From contig NZ_BMMS01000029.1 in NCBI RefSeq assembly GCF_014646055.1, positions 41,627 to 105,626 on the forward strand: a DNA stretch of 64,000 nt, written 5' to 3'. Below are positions 27,481-39,638 of this stretch, one piece after another. Both the position numbers and the translations under genes were made by a program. The stretch's first letter is position 1, and every line of letters begins with the position of its first letter. This stretch comes from Wenjunlia tyrosinilytica (lineage in GTDB: Bacteria; Actinomycetota; Actinomycetes; Streptomycetales; Streptomycetaceae). Under the pieces are notes generated by a model. The model was not told the DNA's origin. It did not search any database and worked only from the letters and a program-made list of their open reading frames with translations.

Positions 27481-29562
27481 ATGAGCGGCCGGCACGCACT
27501 TCCCCGTGACCCGCGTGGGCTGTGGCTGGTACTTCTTCTCCTCCTCTCCTCGATGTTCGCCGCCGTAGTCCTCGAGGGCTGGACCAACCACGAGTTCGAC
27601 GCCGCGAAGAATCGGCGCGACTGCACCGCTCCGGTACCCGAGGCCGTGGAAGAAGGCGGTCCGGTGCTGCGCATCAATGGTGACGCCGTGAAGTCTGCCG
27701 CGATGCCCGCACGAACCGTCGCGCTCACCTTCGACGGGGCGCTCGACCCCGTGTGGACCTCGCGCATGCTCGACTTGCTGCGTGAGCATCACGCGCACGC
27801 CACCTTCTTCCTCTTCGGAGTCCAAGTGGCCCGGAATCCGGACCTGGTACGGCGGATCCGCGAAGAGGGACATGAGATCGGATCGAACACCTACACCGGC
27901 GCGGATCTGGGTACCGCGTCACCGTCGCGTGCCCGGTTGGAGCTGTCGCTCACGCAGGCAGCACTGGCCGGCGCCATGGGCATCCACACCAAGCTGCTGC
28001 GGATGCCGCACACCACCTCGGTGGACACGATGTGCGGTGCCGAGTGGAAGGCGGCGCGTCGTGCCGCCGAGGACGGCTACCTGCTGGTCGCCTCCGACAA
28101 GTGGTACCGGAAGCCGTCGCAGGGCGCGGTCCGGCAGTTCACCCATACGGGCCGCGCGTACAAAGAAGTGGAGAAGCTGCTCAGCAACCGGAACGTCGAC
28201 AGGTTCACCACCGTGACCGCCGGACTCGGGGTTGCTTCGGCCGGTACACCGACGTCCACCTTCGAGCGATGGCAGGGCACGGGCCTGGTCTGGGGTATCA
28301 CCGTCGGGCATGTGCTGGCGCGTGCCATGAACTGGGCGGTCGCCGTGGCCGGCGGGCTCGGGGTGCTGCGGCTGATCCTGCTCGTCCTTTTCGCGCGTGC
28401 TCATGTCCGGCGCACCACACGCGTGCGACCCGCGGCATCCTGCCTGCGCGAGGTCAAGGATCCGGTGACGGTCCTCGTTCCCGCCTACAACGAGGAGATG
28501 GGCATTGAGTCCACCATTCGCTCGCTGCTCGCGTCCACGCACTCCGACCTGCAGATCGTCGTGATCGACGACGGCTCCACCGATCGGACGGCGGAACTCG
28601 CGAGGGGCATCGGTGATCCCCGTGTGATGGTGGTCCGTCAGTCCAACGCGGGCAAGGCGGCCGCCCTGAACACGGGTCTGCGCCACGCCATGCATGACAT
28701 CGTGGTCATGGTCGATGCCGACACCGTCTTCGAGCCGGAGGCCGTGCACCGGCTCATTCAGCCGCTTGCGAGCCCGGATGTGGGCGCGGTCAGCGGCAAC
28801 ACGAAGGTCGGCAACCGGCGCCGTTTCCTCGGCAGGTGGCAGCACCTCGAATACGTCTTCCAGTTCAATCTCGACCGTCGGATGCTCGAACTGCTGGAGT
28901 GCATGCCGACGGTCCCCGGTGCCATCGGTGCCTTCCGGAGGGAACCACTGACAGGTCTCGGTGGTGTCAGCGAGGACACCTTCGCCGAAGACACCGACCT
29001 CACGATGGCCTTCTGGCGGCGGGGATGGAGGGTGGTGTACGAGGGGTCCGCAGTCGCCTGGACCGAGGTTCCCACCTCCTTGCGCCAGCTGTGGCGGCAA
29101 CGTTACCGCTGGTGCTACGGCACGCTCCAGGCCATGTGGAAGCATCGTCGGGCCTTTTTCGAAACCGGTCCGGCCGGGCGCTTCGGCCGCCGCGGGCTGA
29201 GCTATCTCGCTGTCTTCCGCGTCGTGCTGCCCTTGCTCGCGCCGGTCATCGACGTCTTCGCCCTGTACGGAATGCTCTTCCGCGACCCCGTGGAAGCCGG
29301 CTGCGTGTGGCTCGGCTTCCTCGCCATCGAGCTGCTCTGCGCCGGATTCGCGCTGCGGCTGGACGGCGAGCGCCTTCGGGCGCTGTGGGTGATGCCGCTC
29401 CAAGTCATCGTCTACCGGCAGCTGTTGTATCTGGTGATCATCCAGTCCGTGGTCGCCGTTCTGGTCGGCACCCGACTCAGGTGGCACCGCGCGCAGCGAT
29501 TCGGCTCAGCCGCCCATGGCCTTGTCCAAGAGGTCGCGTCAGCGGAGCTGTCGTCGAGATGA
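27481..29562 (+). CDS. Membrane-bound GT2 polysaccharide synthase with degenerate N-terminal deacetylase domain
   Basis: 693 residues from ATG 27481. One membrane helix (about 14-32) leads to a NodB-fold domain outside the cell, a second helix (about 281-302), then an inner GT2 domain with DDGSTD, DAD, EDTD and QRYRW, and three or more C-terminal helices. The GT2 motifs are those of processive synthases making hyaluronan or poly-N-acetylglucosamine. The NodB domain reads TFDGALDP instead of TFDDGP and GSNTYTGAD where HxxxH metal ligands are expected, so it is probably inactive as a deacetylase. The architecture recalls MatB of Streptomyces, which makes an aggregating surface glycan. The LCP gene overlaps its stop (ATGA). 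Confidence 0.85.
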   Translation: MSGRHALPRDPRGLWLVLLLLLSSMFAAVVLEGWTNHEFDAAKNRRDCTAPVPEAVEEGGPVLRINGDAVKSAAMPARTVALTFDGALDPVWTSRMLDLLREHHAHATFFLFGVQVARNPDLVRRIREEGHEIGSNTYTGADLGTASPSRARLELSLTQAALAGAMGIHTKLLRMPHTTSVDTMCGAEWKAARRAAEDGYLLVASDKWYRKPSQGAVRQFTHTGRAYKEVEKLLSNRNVDRFTTVTAGLGVASAGTPTSTFERWQGTGLVWGITVGHVLARAMNWAVAVAGGLGVLRLILLVLFARAHVRRTTRVRPAASCLREVKDPVTVLVPAYNEEMGIESTIRSLLASTHSDLQIVVIDDGSTDRTAELARGIGDPRVMVVRQSNAGKAAALNTGLRHAMHDIVVMVDADTVFEPEAVHRLIQPLASPDVGAVSGNTKVGNRRRFLGRWQHLEYVFQFNLDRRMLELLECMPTVPGAIGAFRREPLTGLGGVSEDTFAEDTDLTMAFWRRGWRVVYEGSAVAWTEVPTSLRQLWRQRYRWCYGTLQAMWKHRRAFFETGPAGRFGRRGLSYLAVFRVVLPLLAPVIDVFALYGMLFRDPVEAGCVWLGFLAIELLCAGFALRLDGERLRALWVMPLQVIVYRQLLYLVIIQSVVAVLVGTRLRWHRAQRFGSAAHGLVQEVASAELSSR

Positions 29563-30674
29563 CTCAGGAGAGACTCCCGAACACCCCCTCGGGCCACGCG
29601 AGCCCCGTGCCCACGGGCATCCCCCACCAGCGCCACGGCCGACCGCGGTACGGAGGCGGCGGCAACCGCCGAAGGCACGGGTCCCCCAAAGCCCGTTCCC
29701 GTCTGCGCCGCTGGGTCACGCGGACGATGCTCCTCCTGGTCCTCGCGCTGATCGTCACATCCGCGGGCACCTACCTGTGGGCAGACTCCAGGCTCAACCG
29801 TGAGGTGGATCTGGGCAGGGTCAGCGATCGCCCTCCGCAGGGCAGGGGAACCAACTATCTGATTGTGGGATCCGACAGCCGTGCGGGCCTTTCCGACCGT
29901 GCCAGGAGGGATCTTCGCACCGGATCGGCCGACGGCGGCCGTGCCGACTCGGTGATGCTTCTGCACACCGGCCGGCACGGCACGACGATGATGAGTCTGC
30001 CGCGCGACTCGTGGGTGACCGTTCCGTCATTCATCCGCCCCGGGACGGGCAAGCGCTACCCGGCGGAGCGGAACAAGCTGAACGCGGCGTATGCGTTCGG
30101 CGGGCCCGACCTGCTCGTGAGGACCGTCGAGCGGAACACGGGGCTGCGCGTCGACCACTACGTGGAGATCGGTTTCGGGGGCTTCGTGGCAGTGGTGAAC
30201 GCGGTTGGCGGCGTGGACATGTGCGTGGGCAGGGACATCAAGGACGAGAAGTCCGGACTGGACCTGAAGAAGGGCTGCCACACCCTCCACGGCTCAAAGG
30301 CACTCGCGTTCGTCCGTGAGCGCCATCAGGAGGCCGAGGGCGACCTGGACCGAGCCAGGAACCAGCAGAGGTTTCTGTCCGTGCTCGCCCACAAGGCCGC
30401 CACGCCGGGCATCGTGCTCAACCCCACCACGCTGTGCCCGGCCGTGAAGGCGGCGCTGGACACACTCATCGTGGACAAGGACATGGGGCTGTGGAACCTT
30501 GCCTCGCTCTTGAGGGCCATGAGGAACGTCACGGGCGGCAACGGCCGGCAGATCAACGTCCCCGTGTCGGGCCTCGGCATTCCCACCTCCAAGGGCAGCG
30601 CCGTGAAGTGGGATGTGACGCGGGCGGCCAAGCTCTTCGCGGAGCTGAGGAACGACCAGCCGGTGCGAACGTGA
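29559..30674 (+). CDS. LytR-CpsA-Psr (LCP) family cell-wall glycopolymer ligase
   Basis: 371 residues from ATG 29559, overlapping the preceding stop by four bases, so translation is probably coupled. A basic cytoplasmic tail and one membrane helix (about 55-75) precede the LCP domain. The domain shows YLIVGSDSRAG, the SLPRDSWV motif, NKLNAAYAFGG, and FVRERH with DLDRARNQQRFL. LCP enzymes move lipid-linked glycopolymers onto peptidoglycan. Coupling to the GT2 synthase suggests it anchors that polymer; this is inference. Confidence 0.88.
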   Translation: MTQERLPNTPSGHASPVPTGIPHQRHGRPRYGGGGNRRRHGSPKARSRLRRWVTRTMLLLVLALIVTSAGTYLWADSRLNREVDLGRVSDRPPQGRGTNYLIVGSDSRAGLSDRARRDLRTGSADGGRADSVMLLHTGRHGTTMMSLPRDSWVTVPSFIRPGTGKRYPAERNKLNAAYAFGGPDLLVRTVERNTGLRVDHYVEIGFGGFVAVVNAVGGVDMCVGRDIKDEKSGLDLKKGCHTLHGSKALAFVRERHQEAEGDLDRARNQQRFLSVLAHKAATPGIVLNPTTLCPAVKAALDTLIVDKDMGLWNLASLLRAMRNVTGGNGRQINVPVSGLGIPTSKGSAVKWDVTRAAKLFAELRNDQPVRT

Positions 30675-30732
30675 GCAGAACGCTGGGAGTGCGGCACCCC
30701 CATCCGGCTCCGCGGTGATCACCCGGCCGGGC

Positions 30733-31767
30733 CTACGCGCCGGCGAACTTCTTGCTCATGGCGTTGAACAGGGCCTTCGCCTCGGGGCCGAGGTGCGGGC
30801 CCGCCAGCCACCGCGCGCCCTTGAAGTGGCCGTAGCAGGTGTTCGACACCAGCACGGGATTGCCGTCCGGGCCCTCCATGAACCAGCCGCCGCCCGACGC
30901 ACCCTTCGTCATGGTGCAGCCGATGCGGTACAGCGTCGGCTGACGGGCCTTCATGGTCAGGCGCGTCGGCCGGTCCTCGCACGAGAGCATCCTGACACCG
31001 CCGAACGGCTGGGCATCGGGGTATCCCCGCACGGCCACCTTCCCGATGTCCTTCATCCGAGGAGCGTCGAAGTCGATGGGCACGGCCGCACCGACCGTTT
31101 CCTCAAGGGACTTGGACCCGCTGGGACCCGTCACATGCACAACGGCGAAGTCGTAGGGCATGCCTTCGCCCGACTCCCCGACGCTCCCCTCGGAGATCCA
31201 CTGGGAGGACGCCGAGACGTCGTCGGCCTTCCAGGCGCCGAACGGGGCGAGGTCCTTCGGGGCCGCGCTGTTGATGCGGGCGGCCGGAAGTCCCTTGTCG
31301 TTGAAGGCGGGAAAGAAGGTCACGTTGCGGTGCCAGGTGCCGCCCTTGCCCCCGTGGACGCAGTGCCCCGCCGTCCAGACGAGGTTCGACTTGCCCGGGT
31401 GCGCCGGGTCCTTGACCACTGTGGCGGTGCAACCCTCTGTCTCCCCCTTGGGAAGGTCGCTGAACAGCCTGCCCGCGACACCACCGAACCTGCTGCCACT
31501 GTAGGGCGTGGCCACCGGTTTGGCCTCCACGGTCTGCGGTGTGGGGTCCGTGGCACCCTGGTCGCCGGAGCCCTCCTTGCCGGCGGCTATCCGCTCCTTG
31601 CTGCCCGAAGCAGGCGCCTTGCCATCGGAATTGTCCTGGCAGGCGGTCGCGGTCGCCCCAAGGACCAGCGAGATGGCGCAGGCGGCGAGGCCTGATCCGA
31701 GCCGACCGGCTCCCAGCCCCGCGAGTCCGTGATTGCGGCGCGGCGCCTGTGCGTTGGGGGATGACAT
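30733..31767 (-). CDS. Secreted trypsin-like serine peptidase (S1 family)
   Basis: 344 residues from ATG 31767, with AGGAGGT four bases upstream. A signal peptide around residues 20-43 ends near TATAC, which is a weak lipobox. The triad is His in WTAGHCVHG, Asp in YDFAVVHV and Ser in GASGGGWF. Cysteines in EGCTAT and AGHC, and in SCED and IGCTM, probably form disulphides. Exported peptidases of this type (trypsin-like/V8-like) are common in Streptomyces. The 225 bases before it are AT-richer and should hold its promoter. Confidence 0.86.
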   Translation of the reverse strand: MSSPNAQAPRRNHGLAGLGAGRLGSGLAACAISLVLGATATACQDNSDGKAPASGSKERIAAGKEGSGDQGATDPTPQTVEAKPVATPYSGSRFGGVAGRLFSDLPKGETEGCTATVVKDPAHPGKSNLVWTAGHCVHGGKGGTWHRNVTFFPAFNDKGLPAARINSAAPKDLAPFGAWKADDVSASSQWISEGSVGESGEGMPYDFAVVHVTGPSGSKSLEETVGAAVPIDFDAPRMKDIGKVAVRGYPDAQPFGGVRMLSCEDRPTRLTMKARQPTLYRIGCTMTKGASGGGWFMEGPDGNPVLVSNTCYGHFKGARWLAGPHLGPEAKALFNAMSKKFAGA

Positions 31768-31994
31768 GGGACCTCCTGTGTGTGGGGACGTGTTGTGCGT
31801 ATCGGTGGGAGTGTCGAACTCCCTTCGATGCCTTGAATTACGCACACCGCGCCACACTGGTTCCATGTGTTCACAGATATTTTCCTGTGTACCCAGTTTT
31901 CACGCCACCGCCGGTGGCCGCCGACGCCCCGTGTCCACTCGGGCCCCGCTCCCGTCGGCGGCCGCATGGGGGGCCGTTCTTCGCACCGGGGCGG

Positions 31995-34329
<2,335 letters not shown>

Positions 34330-34866
34330 CGTGTTGTCCGGAACCTCACTGGGATGTGCGGAAAAGGCTGATGACGCGGGGCCGGGGAAGTGGGCATGCC
34401 CGTGCGACGGCAGCACGTCGTGCACTGCGTGTCGCGGTGCGTCGGTGTGCTTGACCCCGGAGCCAACTCGTCCCGTAACCCACTGTCAAGCCTTGTCCGC
34501 CGCCCGGCCGCTCGGTCGGGTGCCGGCAGAGCAGAACAGGACAGGCCGGCGCACCCGCGAAGACCGTATCCCGCACGCTCAAACGCCAAGGCCGTCTCCG
34601 TCGTGTGCCGTGCCCTCGCTCATCGGATGCGGCCGTGACCTGCTGCCGAGGCCTGGGTGGCGTCGGCCGTGGCCGGCGTGCCGCGCGCCCGGCCCCCTCA
34701 CCGTCCATCGCCGGGACGGCGGGTGGCCCGCGGGCGTCATCTGGAGAAGTTCCGATCAGGAAGGGTGCGACTTGCGCCGATACGGATAGCATCCTGCGCA
34801 CCTCGACCATGTTGCTCGCGCACATGGTCGGCTCCGCGGCCTGCCACTTCTCGCTCTAGGACGACG
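34330..34866. other. Intergenic region between divergent genes
   Basis: About 540 bases separating the sugar-binding lipoprotein and the conservon. Open frames here are shadows with no family resemblance. The divergent promoters should lie here, but no clear operator was found. Confidence 0.5.
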
Positions 34867-37299
34867 ATGTCACCACGGATAGCCGTTCGGCGCAGTCTGG
34901 GCGCCATCCGTACCTCCCTGGTGCTCCTCGCACTGGTCCCGAGCCTCACCCTGACCGCCGTCTGGGGTGTGACGACCACTCAGGTGCTCGACGAGGGGCT
35001 GCGGCTGCGCTCCCAGACGGGGCTCAGCAGGTCCACGGGCGCCCTCGGGACGGAGGTCACTCTCGCTCTCCAGCACGAGCGCCGCCTCTCGGCCGAGTGG
35101 CTGGCCGGGCCGGACTCCTCCAAGGCTGAGCTCCTCAGGCAGCGCGGTGCCACCGACGCGGCGGTCAAGAAGCTCGCCGACCGGTCGGGGGAGCTGAAGA
35201 AGGCGTCCGACAGGATCAGGGAGCGCATGTATCCGGTCACGGCGGCCGCGGAGAGCCTGGAGTACTACCGAAGCCAGGTGGACGATCCCAGCGACATCGA
35301 TCCCCAGCAGACGCTGGGGCAGTACACCGAGATCATCGGCGCTCAGATCGACGCATTCCAGGAGCTGTCGCAGGTGGACGACGGCGACCTGACGTCAGAG
35401 GCCGGGCCGCTGGTGGCGCTGGAGCACGCGGCGGAGCTCGTCTCGCAAGGTGACGCGATGCTGACGCTGGCCTGGCCCAACAGGCGCCTGAGCGCGCCCC
35501 AGTCCGCGGAGTTCGCCCGGCTGGTCGGCGCCCGGCGCTGGCTCGTCCGCACGCAGATCACTCCCTTCCTGACCGGCACCACCAAGACCGCGGTCCGGCG
35601 GATCATCACCAGCGGCCAGTGGCGCACGATGGAGTCGGTCGAGGACGACATCGTCGCTGCCCGCGGCGCCGGTGGCCGATCCGCCGCGGGTGTCGCGCTT
35701 CCGGACCGCTCGGCGCAGTGGCGCTCCGCTCTCGACAAGCTGTCACAGGATCAGTCACGCCTGATCCGGCAGCGCACCGCCGTCCTGCTGGACCACAGCA
35801 GCGGCAAGGCCCGCGACCTGCTGACCGAGGCCGCCTGGGTCAGCGCCGGGGGGCTGGCGGCCGTCCTGCTGTCCGCCCTGCTGTCCTGGAGGATCACCCG
35901 TTCCCTGTCGCGGCGGCTGCGCGGCCTGCGGCAGGCCACCTTGCGGCTGGCGCAGGCACGGCTGCCGGACGTGGTGGACCGGCTCAACCGCGGGGAGCGC
36001 ATCGATGTGGACGCCGAATCCCCCGCCCTCGACTACGGCACCGACGAGCTCGGGCAAGTGGCCGAGGCGTTCAACGCCGCACAGCGCACCGCGGTCAACA
36101 GCGCGGTGGAGCTGGCGGACACCCGAAGGGGCTTCCAGAAGGTCATCCTGGGTGTCGCCCGGCACAGTCAGAATCTGGTCAACCGCCAGCTGAGCACCCT
36201 CGACGCGCTGGAGCGCGAGCATCAGGACCCGGCGGTGCTCGCCGGACTGTACGAGCTGGACTCGACGGCCAGTCAGATGCGCCGCTACGAGGAGAACCTG
36301 GTGATCATCAGCGGCGGGCAGCCGGGCCGCCGCTGGAGCGAGCCCGTCGCGGTGGTGGATGTGCTGCGCGGCGCGGTCGGCGAGGTCGCCGAGTACCAGC
36401 GGGTCACCGTGCACGCCGTCGGTGACGCGTGGCTGGCGGCACCGGCGGTGGCCGACGTGATCCACCTGCTGGCCGAGCTGATCGAGAACGCCACCGTGTT
36501 CTCGCCCGCTCCCAACCCCGTGAAGGTCCGTACCGAGCTCGTGGCCAAGGGGCTCGGAGTCGAGATCGAGGACCGCGGGGTGGGGATGTCCGAGGAGGAC
36601 TACGCCACGTGGAACCGTCAGCTCGCCGAGCCCCCTCGGTTCGATGTGATGGCTCTGGCCGACGACTCACGGCTGGGCATGTTCGTCGTCGGACGACTGG
36701 CCGCCAGGCACGGCATCAGGATCACTCTGCGCTCCTCGCCCTTCGGGGGCAGTACCGCGATCGTGCTGATACCCGAGGACATCGTCGTCCGTGAGTCCCC
36801 CGGGGGCGCGGACAAGGACACCCTCGCTGTGCCGGCGAAGCAGGCGGGCAGGACGCTGCCGCAACGGCGTCCGCGCGCCGCCTGTGAGCCAACAGCAGGC
36901 GGCACGGCGGCCGCTCGCTCCCCGGCGGCCGCTCCCTCCCCGTCCGAGGTGCCTGCCGCCTCGAGCGGGCCAGCCGTGCCCTCGGCGGCCGACGCCCGCC
37001 AGGACCGGGCGCACGTCAACGGGAGAGCAGGTGGCGGGAACAGCCCCGGGGAAGCCCCGAAGCCCCTGCGCCCCCCGTCCGGCGGGCCCGCCCCGCTGCC
37101 TCGCCGCGTCCCCCAGACCAGCTTGGCGGCGGAACTGCGTGAGGAGCCGGCCACGGCCGAACCGGCCGATGCGGGCTCCGACAGCACCCACCCGGCCCCG
37201 TCCGCGGAAGAGGCCGCCTCGTCCCTTTCGGCCTTCCAACGCGGCACGCAGCACGCTCGTGACCAGTTCTCCAGCCCATTGCCCGCAAAGGACGCATGA
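34867..37299 (+). CDS. cvnA: Conservon sensor kinase-like protein (CvnA)
   Basis: 810 residues from ATG 34867. The first membrane helix is at about 15-35, an extracellular nitrate/sulphonate-sensing-like helical domain runs to about 320, and the second helix is near 328-348. A HAMP-like segment is followed by a GHKL ATPase (ELIENATVFSP as N-box, DRGVGM as G1, LGMFVVGRLA as G2). The tail of about 170 residues is proline/alanine-rich. CvnA proteins interact with the roadblock and GTPase partners encoded next to them, resembling a receptor for a small GTPase. The cvnB start overlaps the stop here. Confidence 0.9.
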   Translation: MSPRIAVRRSLGAIRTSLVLLALVPSLTLTAVWGVTTTQVLDEGLRLRSQTGLSRSTGALGTEVTLALQHERRLSAEWLAGPDSSKAELLRQRGATDAAVKKLADRSGELKKASDRIRERMYPVTAAAESLEYYRSQVDDPSDIDPQQTLGQYTEIIGAQIDAFQELSQVDDGDLTSEAGPLVALEHAAELVSQGDAMLTLAWPNRRLSAPQSAEFARLVGARRWLVRTQITPFLTGTTKTAVRRIITSGQWRTMESVEDDIVAARGAGGRSAAGVALPDRSAQWRSALDKLSQDQSRLIRQRTAVLLDHSSGKARDLLTEAAWVSAGGLAAVLLSALLSWRITRSLSRRLRGLRQATLRLAQARLPDVVDRLNRGERIDVDAESPALDYGTDELGQVAEAFNAAQRTAVNSAVELADTRRGFQKVILGVARHSQNLVNRQLSTLDALEREHQDPAVLAGLYELDSTASQMRRYEENLVIISGGQPGRRWSEPVAVVDVLRGAVGEVAEYQRVTVHAVGDAWLAAPAVADVIHLLAELIENATVFSPAPNPVKVRTELVAKGLGVEIEDRGVGMSEEDYATWNRQLAEPPRFDVMALADDSRLGMFVVGRLAARHGIRITLRSSPFGGSTAIVLIPEDIVVRESPGGADKDTLAVPAKQAGRTLPQRRPRAACEPTAGGTAAARSPAAAPSPSEVPAASSGPAVPSAADARQDRAHVNGRAGGGNSPGEAPKPLRPPSGGPAPLPRRVPQTSLAAELREEPATAEPADAGSDSTHPAPSAEEAASSLSAFQRGTQHARDQFSSPLPAKDA

Positions 37300-37736
37300 T
37301 GACGCCGACCAGCCCAGCCACCGACCGACCGCTCGACCAGTTGCTGACCGGGCTGGTGCAGCGGGTCGCCGATGTCCGCCACTGCGTAGTGCTTTCGGAG
37401 GACGGACTGGTGGTCAGCAAGTCGACGTCCTTCTCCCGCAGCGACGCCGAGCGCCTAGCCGCGACCTCGTCCGGCCTGATGAGTCTCGGCCGCGGCATCT
37501 GCGGCCACTTCGACGGCGGCGCCGTGCACCAGGCGCTCATCGAGATGCGCAACGGCTATCTGATCCTCACCTCGGCCGCTCCCGGCGCCGGTGCCCACCT
37601 CGCGGTCCTGACCACCCGCAGCGCCGACGTCGGCGTGGTGGCCTACGAGATGAACATGCTGGCCAAGAAGATCGGTGACCACCTCGGTGTGGCGCCGCGC
37701 AATCAAGCGGTCGGCCCCGCGGCCAACGGTGAGTAG
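37296..37736 (+). CDS. cvnB: Roadblock/LC7-domain protein (CvnB)
   Basis: 146 residues beginning at ATGATG, overlapping the cvnA stop. The single roadblock/LC7 fold is seen in LLTGLVQRVADVRHCVVLSEDGLVVSKS, then LAATSSGLMSLGRG and VLTTRSADVGVVAYEM. Related proteins (MglB) act as GTPase-activating partners, here for the CvnD-type GTPase. The short C-terminal tail is disordered. Confidence 0.9.
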   Translation: MMTPTSPATDRPLDQLLTGLVQRVADVRHCVVLSEDGLVVSKSTSFSRSDAERLAATSSGLMSLGRGICGHFDGGAVHQALIEMRNGYLILTSAAPGAGAHLAVLTTRSADVGVVAYEMNMLAKKIGDHLGVAPRNQAVGPAANGE

Positions 37737-37748
37737 ATCGGGGACCGT

Positions 37749-38108
37749 GTGAACGGCAGCGGCACGGGCGGCCGCCTCGTGCGCCCCTTCGCCCTGGTCG
37801 GCGGCCGAACCCAGCCCAGCCGGGCCGACTTCACCCTGATCACGCTGGTCACCACCGTGGACCCGCAACCGGCCCCGGTCACCGGTCTCCAGCCGGAGCA
37901 TCTGATGATCCTGCGCCGTTGCCGGGTACCCACGGCCGCGGCGGAGATCGCCGCCCACCTCGACCTGCCCTTCAGCGTGGTCACCATCATGCTGTGCGAC
38001 CTCCTCGACGACGGCAGGATCACCACTGCCCGGCCCCCTGTCCAAGCGTCCGGGAGTCCGGACCGCGCCCTGCTCCAGAAAGTGAGGGACGGCATTGCCC
38101 GGCTCTGA
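37749..38108 (+). CDS. cvnC: DUF742 winged-helix protein (CvnC)
   Basis: 119 residues from GTG 37749. The DUF742 pattern is complete: RLVRPFALVGGRTQPSRADFTLITLV, then LQPEHLMILRRCRVPTAAAEIAAHLDLPFSVVTIML and a final LLQKVRDGI. The fold is a winged helix-like adaptor. It is the third gene of the conservon and overlaps the GTPase gene by 14 bases. Confidence 0.9.
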   Translation: MNGSGTGGRLVRPFALVGGRTQPSRADFTLITLVTTVDPQPAPVTGLQPEHLMILRRCRVPTAAAEIAAHLDLPFSVVTIMLCDLLDDGRITTARPPVQASGSPDRALLQKVRDGIARL

Positions 38109-38700
38109 CACGGCTCCCGGGGCCGCCCGCGCGCCCGAGGCGGTCAAGATCCTCATCGCCGGGGGGTTCGGGGTCGGAAAGACGACGATGGTCGGCTCCG
38201 TCAGCGAGATCACCCCCATGCACACCGAGGAGTACCTGACCGAGGCCGGCGTGGAGGTGGACGATCTGTCGGGTGTCGAGGACAAGGGCACGACGACGGT
38301 GGCGCTGGACTTCGGCCGTATCACCCTGACCCCCGACCTCGTCCTGTACCTGTTCGGCACCCCTGGACAGCAGCGCTTCTGGTTCATGTGGAACGATCTC
38401 GCGCTCGGCGCGCTGGGCGGCGTGGTCCTCGTCGACACCCGCCGTCTGGAGACCAGCTTCGCCGCCATCGACTTCTTCGAACGGCGTGGCATCCCGTTCG
38501 TCGTCGGTGCCAACGGCTTCGACGGAGAGCACCTCTACGCTTCCGAGTCCATCCGCGACGCCCTGGCCCTGCCCCATGGCACCCCGGTCGTACCGTGCGA
38601 CGCCCGCGAACGCGCCTCCTGCCGCGATGTGCTGCTGGCCCTGATGGACCACCTCATCGCGGTCGCCGCCGCGCAACCCACCCCCGAACCCGCCGGTTGA
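38095..38700 (+). CDS. cvnD: Small Ras-like GTPase (CvnD)
   Basis: 201 residues from TTG 38095, overlapping cvnC. The P-loop is GGFGVGKTTMVG, the switch II region is LFGTPGQQRFWFMW, and the nucleotide specificity loop is NGFDG. The usual NKxD is replaced by NGFD, as in this GTPase subfamily (MglA/ATP-GTP binding protein of conservons). The operon ends here; no cytochrome P450 (cvnE) follows, so this is a four-gene conservon. Confidence 0.9.
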   Translation: MPGSDTAPGAARAPEAVKILIAGGFGVGKTTMVGSVSEITPMHTEEYLTEAGVEVDDLSGVEDKGTTTVALDFGRITLTPDLVLYLFGTPGQQRFWFMWNDLALGALGGVVLVDTRRLETSFAAIDFFERRGIPFVVGANGFDGEHLYASESIRDALALPHGTPVVPCDARERASCRDVLLALMDHLIAVAAAQPTPEPAG

Positions 38701-38933
38701 GACGCGGCGGGAAGGGCGGCGCCTTGCTGTCGTGGTGGCTTCACACGAAGCGCCGCAGGGAGTTCGGCTCGAGCGCGGTCTTAAGTTCATTTAATGCTCT
38801 CTCCATGAACCCCCTCCATGGGGCCGACGTCTCATCGGGCACGAAGCACCGCCGGCGCCCGACCGGGTTCCTTTCCCGGCCGCCGCCGACGCCTCCTGCC
38901 GTCAACCTCGATAGGGAAAGGGGCATCGTCCTC
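38701..38933. promoter_or_regulatory. Upstream region of the second S1 protease
   Basis: The gap holds an unusually AT-rich element TTAAGTTCATTTAA at 38781-38794, just before TCCATGAACCCCCTCCATGG. This is a likely promoter or activator site for the exported protease. The ribosome site (AGGGAAAGGGG) is near 38912-38923. Confidence 0.45.
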
Positions 38934-39638
38934 ATGCGCCGTCGTCATGCGATCGTCGCCGCCGGCCTTTTCACCGGTCTCATCACCACAGCAGTCGTCT
39001 CCGGTTCGGTGCACGCCATCACCAACGGCCAGGAGGCGGCCGACGCGCCGGCCGGCATGGTCCAGGTCACGACGACCAGGGACAACGGCGACTCCCTGTG
39101 CGGGGGATCGCTCATCAACGAGAAGTGGGTGCTCACCGCCGCGCACTGCGCGGAGGCCAATGAAGGCGGAGCGGTGAAGGCCGTCAAGGTTCTCGTCGGC
39201 AGCCTGGAGCAGGGCAAGGGCACCGCCCTCGCGGTGAAGAACCAGCACATCCAAGCGGGGTTCGATCTCGCGCTGCTGGAACTGCAGGACAGCGCCGGCT
39301 CGGCCGCCACGGCGTCCCTCGCCGACACCGACCCCGCGGTCGGCTCCACCGGTGAGGTGTCCGGCTGGGGAATGACCGAGACCGGCCAGCTGTCGGAGAA
39401 GCTGAAGACCGCACAGGTCAAGGTCGACAAGACCGGCGGGGACTGCAAGGACGGGGCCAACGGGCCGGGCGTGTGCACCTCCGCGGTCAGTGGCGAATTC
39501 GGCTCCGGCGACTCCGGTGGTCCGCTGTTCGTCGATGGCAAGCAGGTCGGCGTTGTGTCCAACTCAAGGAGCTTCGTCTTCGCCAGTGTGGCCAACAGGC
39601 TCTCGTGGATGGAGCAGACCACCGGACTGGACCTGTGA
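38934..39638 (+). CDS. Secreted trypsin-like serine protease (S1A)
   Basis: 234 residues from ATG 38934. A signal peptide (RRRHAIVAAGLFTGLITTAVVSGSVHA) leads directly to ITNGQEA, the mature N-terminus typical of S1A enzymes with little or no propeptide. The triad is His in TAAHCAE, Asp in FDLALLEL and Ser in GDSGGPLF. Residues before it (CTSAVSGEFGSGDSGG) give the S1 pocket; six cysteines fit three disulphides. Secreted proteases like this process or degrade extracellular proteins. Confidence 0.9.
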   Translation: MRRRHAIVAAGLFTGLITTAVVSGSVHAITNGQEAADAPAGMVQVTTTRDNGDSLCGGSLINEKWVLTAAHCAEANEGGAVKAVKVLVGSLEQGKGTALAVKNQHIQAGFDLALLELQDSAGSAATASLADTDPAVGSTGEVSGWGMTETGQLSEKLKTAQVKVDKTGGDCKDGANGPGVCTSAVSGEFGSGDSGGPLFVDGKQVGVVSNSRSFVFASVANRLSWMEQTTGLDL

